In this document: piece after piece, positions 6,611 through 9,258 of the stretch
Layout of the letters: the number at the start of each line of letters is the position of its first letter
Position numbering within the stretch: the stretch's first letter is position 1
From: Pseudomonadota bacterium
Lineage (GTDB): Bacteria; Pseudomonadota; Alphaproteobacteria; Sphingomonadales; Sphingomonadaceae
Direction: 5' to 3'
Assembly (NCBI GenBank): GCA_030271595.1
Contig: JARXKO010000047.1
Location: 1-9,258 of the forward strand
DNA length: 9,258 bases
Notes under the pieces: model-generated
The model's input: the letters and a program-made list of their open reading frames with translations, nothing else
Database searches by the model: none
Told to the model about the DNA's origin: nothing
Made by a program: the position numbers and the translations under genes

Positions 6611-8044
6611 ATGCGGCCAATCCATTACATCCTCTCGGCGCTGCTGGTGGTTGCCGAACTGCTGGTGATGGTGCGCGCGCTGCTCCGTTCGCACCGCGAC
6701 CCCGCCGCGCGTCTCGCCTGGGTCATGGTGATTATCTTCGCGCCGGTCGTCGGCGTCATTGCCTATCTATTATTCGGCGAGGCGCGGGTGAGCATGGGCC
6801 GCCGCCAGCGCGGGATCGACATCGACCAGGCGCTGCCCCGTCCGCCAGGGGACAAGGCAGCGAAAAAACGTCTGGTCAGCGGTCGCCACGACGCGCCGTT
6901 CGCGCTGTCCCGGACGATCAACGGCCTCGACCCGACCAGCGGCAACGCCGCGACTCTCGCCGCCGACAGCAATGTCGCGATCGATCAGATGTGCGCCGAT
7001 GCCGACGCGGCGACGGGGACGGTCCACGCGAGCTTCTACATCTGGCTCGACGATACCAACGGGCTCAAGGTCAAGGACGCGTTCGTCCGTGCCGCCAGGC
7101 GTGGGGTGAAGGTCCGCGTTCTCGCCGACGCCTTGGGCTCGCACCGCCTGATCCGTTCGAGCCATTGGCGCGACCTCGAAGATGCCGGTGTCGAGGCGCG
7201 GGTCGCGCTACCAGTCGGCAGCTTGCTGTGGACCATGATCCGCGGCCGGGTCGACCTGCGCAATCACCGCAAGTCGATGATCGTCGACAATCGCATCGCC
7301 TGGGTCGGAAGTCAGAATGCCGCCGACCCCGAGTTCCGGATCAAGCCGCATTACGCGCCGTGGGTCGATATCATGACTCGATGGGAGGGGCCGGTTGCGC
7401 GCCAGTGCCAGTTCCTGTTCGTTTCCGACTGGATGAGCGAGCATGGCGAGGATCTGAGCGCATTACTCACCGGGCCGGCGCCGGCCGCGCCCGGGACCAT
7501 CGTCGCCCAGGTCGTCGGCACCGGGCCGACCCTGCGCTTTGACGCGATGCCGACCCTGTTCGACGAAACTATCCATTCGGCGCGGCACGAACTGGTCCTC
7601 ACCACGCCCTATTTTGTCCCCGACGAGCAATTGCTGTTCGCACTGACCGCCGCCGCCCGCCGCGGGGTGCGCACCGTGCTGGTGCTGCCCAAGAAGATCG
7701 ACAGTTTCATTGTCGCCGCCACCTGCCGAAGCTATTTCGGCGACCTCATCGATGCCGGGGTTGAGCTGTATCGATATCGCTGCGGCCTGCTCCACGCCAA
7801 GACGATGGTGGTCGATGGCACCATCGGCCTCATTGGCTCGGCCAATCTCGACCGCCGCAGCTTCGAGCTCAATTTCGAGAACAACATCCTGTTCGCGGAC
7901 GAAGCCTTCGCCAAGGTCATCCGCAAGCGCCAGGACAGCTACATCGCCGACAGCGACCGGGTCACCGCCGAGCAAGTCGCGGCATTCACGATCGGTGAGC
8001 GGCTGTGGGCCAATTTCATGGCCATGCTCAGCCCGTTGTTGTGA
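6611..8044 (+). CDS. cls: Cardiolipin synthase (phospholipase D superfamily)
   Basis: Probably condenses two phosphatidylglycerol molecules into cardiolipin and glycerol at the inner membrane. The protein has 477 residues, the usual size of bacterial ClsA-type enzymes (about 480). Two N-terminal hydrophobic segments are visible, at about 5-24 and 35-55, the second ending in the typical YLLFGE (52-57). Two HKD motifs make the active site: HRKSMIVD (His219, Lys221, Asp226) followed by GSQNAADPEF, and HAKTMVVD (His395, Lys397, Asp402) followed by IGSANLDRRSFELNFE in shorter form. ATG 6611 is chosen because it directly starts the first membrane segment; the ribosome site is weak. The paralogues ClsA, ClsB and ClsC and other PLD-type transferases share these motifs; the two N-terminal spans favour ClsA. 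It converges on ndk, with 6 bases between stops. Confidence 0.9.
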   Translation: MRPIHYILSALLVVAELLVMVRALLRSHRDPAARLAWVMVIIFAPVVGVIAYLLFGEARVSMGRRQRGIDIDQALPRPPGDKAAKKRLVSGRHDAPFALSRTINGLDPTSGNAATLAADSNVAIDQMCADADAATGTVHASFYIWLDDTNGLKVKDAFVRAARRGVKVRVLADALGSHRLIRSSHWRDLEDAGVEARVALPVGSLLWTMIRGRVDLRNHRKSMIVDNRIAWVGSQNAADPEFRIKPHYAPWVDIMTRWEGPVARQCQFLFVSDWMSEHGEDLSALLTGPAPAAPGTIVAQVVGTGPTLRFDAMPTLFDETIHSARHELVLTTPYFVPDEQLLFALTAAARRGVRTVLVLPKKIDSFIVAATCRSYFGDLIDAGVELYRYRCGLLHAKTMVVDGTIGLIGSANLDRRSFELNFENNILFADEAFAKVIRKRQDSYIADSDRVTAEQVAAFTIGERLWANFMAMLSPLL

Positions 8045-8050
8045 CGCTCG

Positions 8051-8473
8051 TCAGCCGACAATCTCTTCCGGCTTGAAGAAATAATCGATCTCGATCTTGG
8101 CATTGTCGTCGCTGTCGGAGCCGTGGACCGAATTGGCTTCGATCGATTCGGCGAGTTCCTTGCGGATCGTGCCGGGTTCGGCGTTGTCGGGGTTGGTCGC
8201 GCCCATGATGTCGCGGTTGCGCTGCATGGCGTTCTCGCCCTCGAGCACCTGGACCACGACCGGGCCGGAGATCATGAAGCTGACGAGGTCGTTGAAGAAC
8301 GGACGCTCGCGGTGGACCGCGTAAAAGCCTTCGGCCTGGTCCTTGGTCATGTGGATGCGCTTCGAGGCGACGACCCGCAGCCCGCCATCCTCGAGCATCT
8401 TGGTGACCGCGCCGGTGAGGTTGCGGCGGGTGGCGTCGGGCTTGATGATCGAAAAGGTGCGGGTGACCGCCAT
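8051..8473 (-). CDS. ndk: Nucleoside diphosphate kinase
   Basis: Transfers the gamma phosphate of ATP to nucleoside diphosphates through a phosphohistidine and so balances NTP and dNTP pools in the cytoplasm. The protein has 140 residues, the standard bacterial length. Visible family features are the opening [13 protein letters not shown] (6-18) with the nucleotide-site Lys11, the HRERPFF segment (54-60), [13 protein letters not shown] (70-82), the RDIMGATNP nucleotide loop (87-95), and the active-site NSVHGSDS with His117. The ATG at 8471-8473 is preceded by GGAG (8482-8485) with an 8-base spacer, one of the clearer ribosome sites here. It is the last gene of the pepA-holC-ndk run, but the 89-base gap after holC may hold its own promoter. 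Confidence 0.98.
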   Translation of the reverse strand: MAVTRTFSIIKPDATRRNLTGAVTKMLEDGGLRVVASKRIHMTKDQAEGFYAVHRERPFFNDLVSFMISGPVVVQVLEGENAMQRNRDIMGATNPDNAEPGTIRKELAESIEANSVHGSDSDDNAKIEIDYFFKPEEIVG

Positions 8474-8493
8474 TGGAAGCGCTCCGGAAGGTT

Positions 8494-8510
8494 TGGGGAA
8501 GTGGGGAAAG
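8494..8510. repeat. Tandem near-repeat in the ndk leader
   Basis: Two adjacent purine-rich units, TGGGGAAG (8494-8501) and TGGGGAAAG (8502-8510), lie between the candidate ndk promoter and the ndk ribosome site. Read in the ndk direction they are two CTTCCCCA-like pyrimidine tracts. They are too short to assign a role, and an accidental duplication is possible. Confidence 0.3.
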
Positions 8511-8517
8511 TGGCGGC

Positions 8518-8546
8518 TGCCTAGTCACCGAACGGCGGAGATGCAA
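8518..8546 (-). promoter_or_regulatory. Candidate ndk promoter
   Basis: On the minus strand TTGCAT (8541-8546) is followed after 17 bases by TAGGCA (8518-8523). This is a weak match to the sigma-70 type consensus but has correct spacing, and it sits in the only larger gap of the pepA-holC-ndk run. It would give a leader of roughly 35-40 bases before the ndk ATG. Found by eye only; ndk could instead depend on read-through from holC. Confidence 0.22.
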
Positions 8547-8562
8547 GCCGCGCGAACGTGAC

Positions 8563-9006
8563 TCAGCTGCGGCCCTTCTCGACCCATTTGCCGCCGTCAT
8601 GCGCCCAATAGCGGCGTTCGACCCCCTCGCGCCCCGACAGCAATTTCCACGCCAGCCGCGCCGCCTCCAGTGTGTCGCCGCCGAACAGAAAGAAGGCGCG
8701 ATCGAAGCTCAATGCCGCTTCGCGCCACTGGCCGTCGGCGATGAGGAAATTGCGGGCGAGATTGGGCGCGTCTTCGCTGGTCGACAGGAGGACCGGCTGA
8801 CGCGCGTCGTCGACTCCGCCGGCGATCCCGTGGGGCAGGAAGCTGCCCTCGTCCTGGCTCCACAGCAGCCGGTCGAGCCGGGCCAGGAACGCCTCGTCGT
8901 CGGCCACCACCAGCAGCCGCTCGCCCGCCCCCGTCACTTTCGCAGCGATGGTCGCGATCACCGCTTCGGACTGGGTTTCCCCCAATTGATAGAAATCGAC
9001 CCGCAC
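8563..9006 (-). CDS. holC: DNA polymerase III chi subunit
   Basis: Chi is part of the clamp-loader complex of the replicative polymerase; in E. coli it pairs with psi (HolD) and binds the C-terminal tail of single-strand-binding protein, linking the holoenzyme to SSB-coated template. The protein has 147 residues, the same as E. coli chi. Family features are the opening VDFYQLGE (3-10), ERLLVVADDEAFLARLDRLL (29-48) and its Walker-like central strand, WSQDEGSFLPHG (49-60) and the late FFLFGG segment (105-110). The start is GTG (9004-9006), supported by AGGAAA 8 bases upstream. It lies 15 bases behind the pepA stop, so the two are probably co-transcribed. Many alphaproteobacteria have no recognisable psi partner, so chi may act with other subunits there. 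Confidence 0.9.
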   Translation of the reverse strand: MRVDFYQLGETQSEAVIATIAAKVTGAGERLLVVADDEAFLARLDRLLWSQDEGSFLPHGIAGGVDDARQPVLLSTSEDAPNLARNFLIADGQWREAALSFDRAFFLFGGDTLEAARLAWKLLSGREGVERRYWAHDGGKWVEKGRS

Positions 9007-9014
9007 TGGCGCCG

Positions 9015-9020
9015 TTTCCT
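9015..9020 (-). promoter_or_regulatory. Ribosome binding site of holC
   Basis: AGGAAA on the minus strand, 8 bases before a GTG codon and inside the 15-base gap after the pepA stop. It decides the otherwise ambiguous non-ATG start of holC. Confidence 0.6.
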
Positions 9021-9021
9021 G

Positions 9022-9258
9022 TCAGCGCTCGAGGACCTCGGCGACATATTCGTCGATCAGCCGAACGCCAAAACCGGTTGCGCCTTTTTCGGCGGTCGCT
9101 GAAGCCTTGTCGGCCCAGGCCTTGCCGGCCATGTCGACATGCGCCCACGGCGTGCCATTGTCGACAAAGCGCTGGATGAAGTGCGCGGCGGTGATCGAAC
9201 CGCCTTCGCGCGGGCCGACGTTCTTCATGTCGGCGATCGGCGAATCGATCAGCCGGTC
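9022..9258 (-). CDS. pepA: Leucyl aminopeptidase (M17 family), C-terminal part only
   Basis: Cytosolic two-metal aminopeptidase that removes N-terminal residues from peptides; in E. coli the hexameric PepA also binds DNA in recombination and transcription control. Only the last 78 residues and the stop are in the window; the frame is open to the right edge. They match the end of the M17 catalytic domain: SPIADMKNVG, GPREGGSITAAHFIQRFV, then PWAHVDMAGKAW and KGATGFGVRLIDEYV, corresponding to the GGAITAG, WAHLDIAG and GATGRPV elements of E. coli PepA. The metal ligands lie upstream, outside the window, so activity cannot be judged. It is the first gene seen of the leftward pepA-holC-ndk run. 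The internal ATG at 9226-9228 is not the start, because conserved residues continue before it. Confidence 0.95.
   Translation of the reverse strand, partial: DRLIDSPIADMKNVGPREGGSITAAHFIQRFVDNGTPWAHVDMAGKAWADKASATAEKGATGFGVRLIDEYVAEVLER

Noticed and set aside
6580..7542. A 320-codon frame overlapping the cardiolipin synthase gene in another phase
   Set aside because: It is very Arg-rich with no membrane segment or motif, while the other frame has both HKD motifs.
8036..8061. A longer hairpin at the cls/ndk junction (TTGT/ACAA outer arms around TGAC/GTCA)
   Set aside because: It needs a 2-by-4 internal loop between two 4-bp stems and has no T-run; too weak to call a terminator.

Overview
The window is a gene-dense chromosomal housekeeping segment from an alphaproteobacterium, most probably a sphingomonad (Sphingomonadales). 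The reasons are the high G+C content with strong G/C preference at third codon positions, an alphaproteobacterial-type aspartyl-tRNA synthetase, a very compact HdaA (the DnaA-like replication regulator), the pepA-holC-ndk gene order, and an operon of a DUF2066-type secreted protein plus hdaA that diverges from purMN. I saw no mobile element, CRISPR array, rRNA, tRNA or prophage gene. No stretch over about 115 bases lacks a gene.

Layout from left to right. Positions 1-1106 (-) hold the N-terminal two thirds of aspS, cut by the window edge. A 115-base divergent gap follows, then rnd (RNase D, 1222-2406, +). rnd converges on hdaA (2419-3045, -), and a small hairpin (2401-2424) spans both stop codons. 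hdaA overlaps by 4 bases the end of a gene for a secreted, proline-rich DUF2066-type protein (3042-4343, -), so these two form an operon. A 63-base gap separates that operon from the divergent purM-purN pair (4407-5498 and 5491-6051, +). purN overlaps by 4 bases a gene for an unknown single-span membrane protein (6048-6560), and a cardiolipin synthase gene (6611-8044) follows after 50 bases. On the minus strand the last block reads pepA (partial, 9022-9258) to holC (8563-9006) to ndk (8051-8473), converging on the cardiolipin synthase gene with 6 bases between stop codons.

Functionally the genes cover aminoacylation (aspS), RNA 3'-end processing (rnd), control of DnaA and replication (hdaA, and holC for the clamp-loader chi subunit), purine synthesis and nucleotide supply (purM, purN, ndk), anionic phospholipid synthesis (cls-type) and peptide turnover (pepA). 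The least understood genes are the DUF2066-type protein and the 170-residue membrane protein; both are tied by start/stop overlaps to well-known genes.

The region looks ordinary overall and I do not claim a new biological system. The points most worth a second look are: the AspRS residues that predict relaxed tRNA specificity; the palindrome that carries both convergent stop codons; the shortened AAA+ core of HdaA; the cysteine-free C-terminal domain of the DUF2066-type protein; the unknown membrane protein behind purN; and a hairpin plus T-run in the aspS leader.
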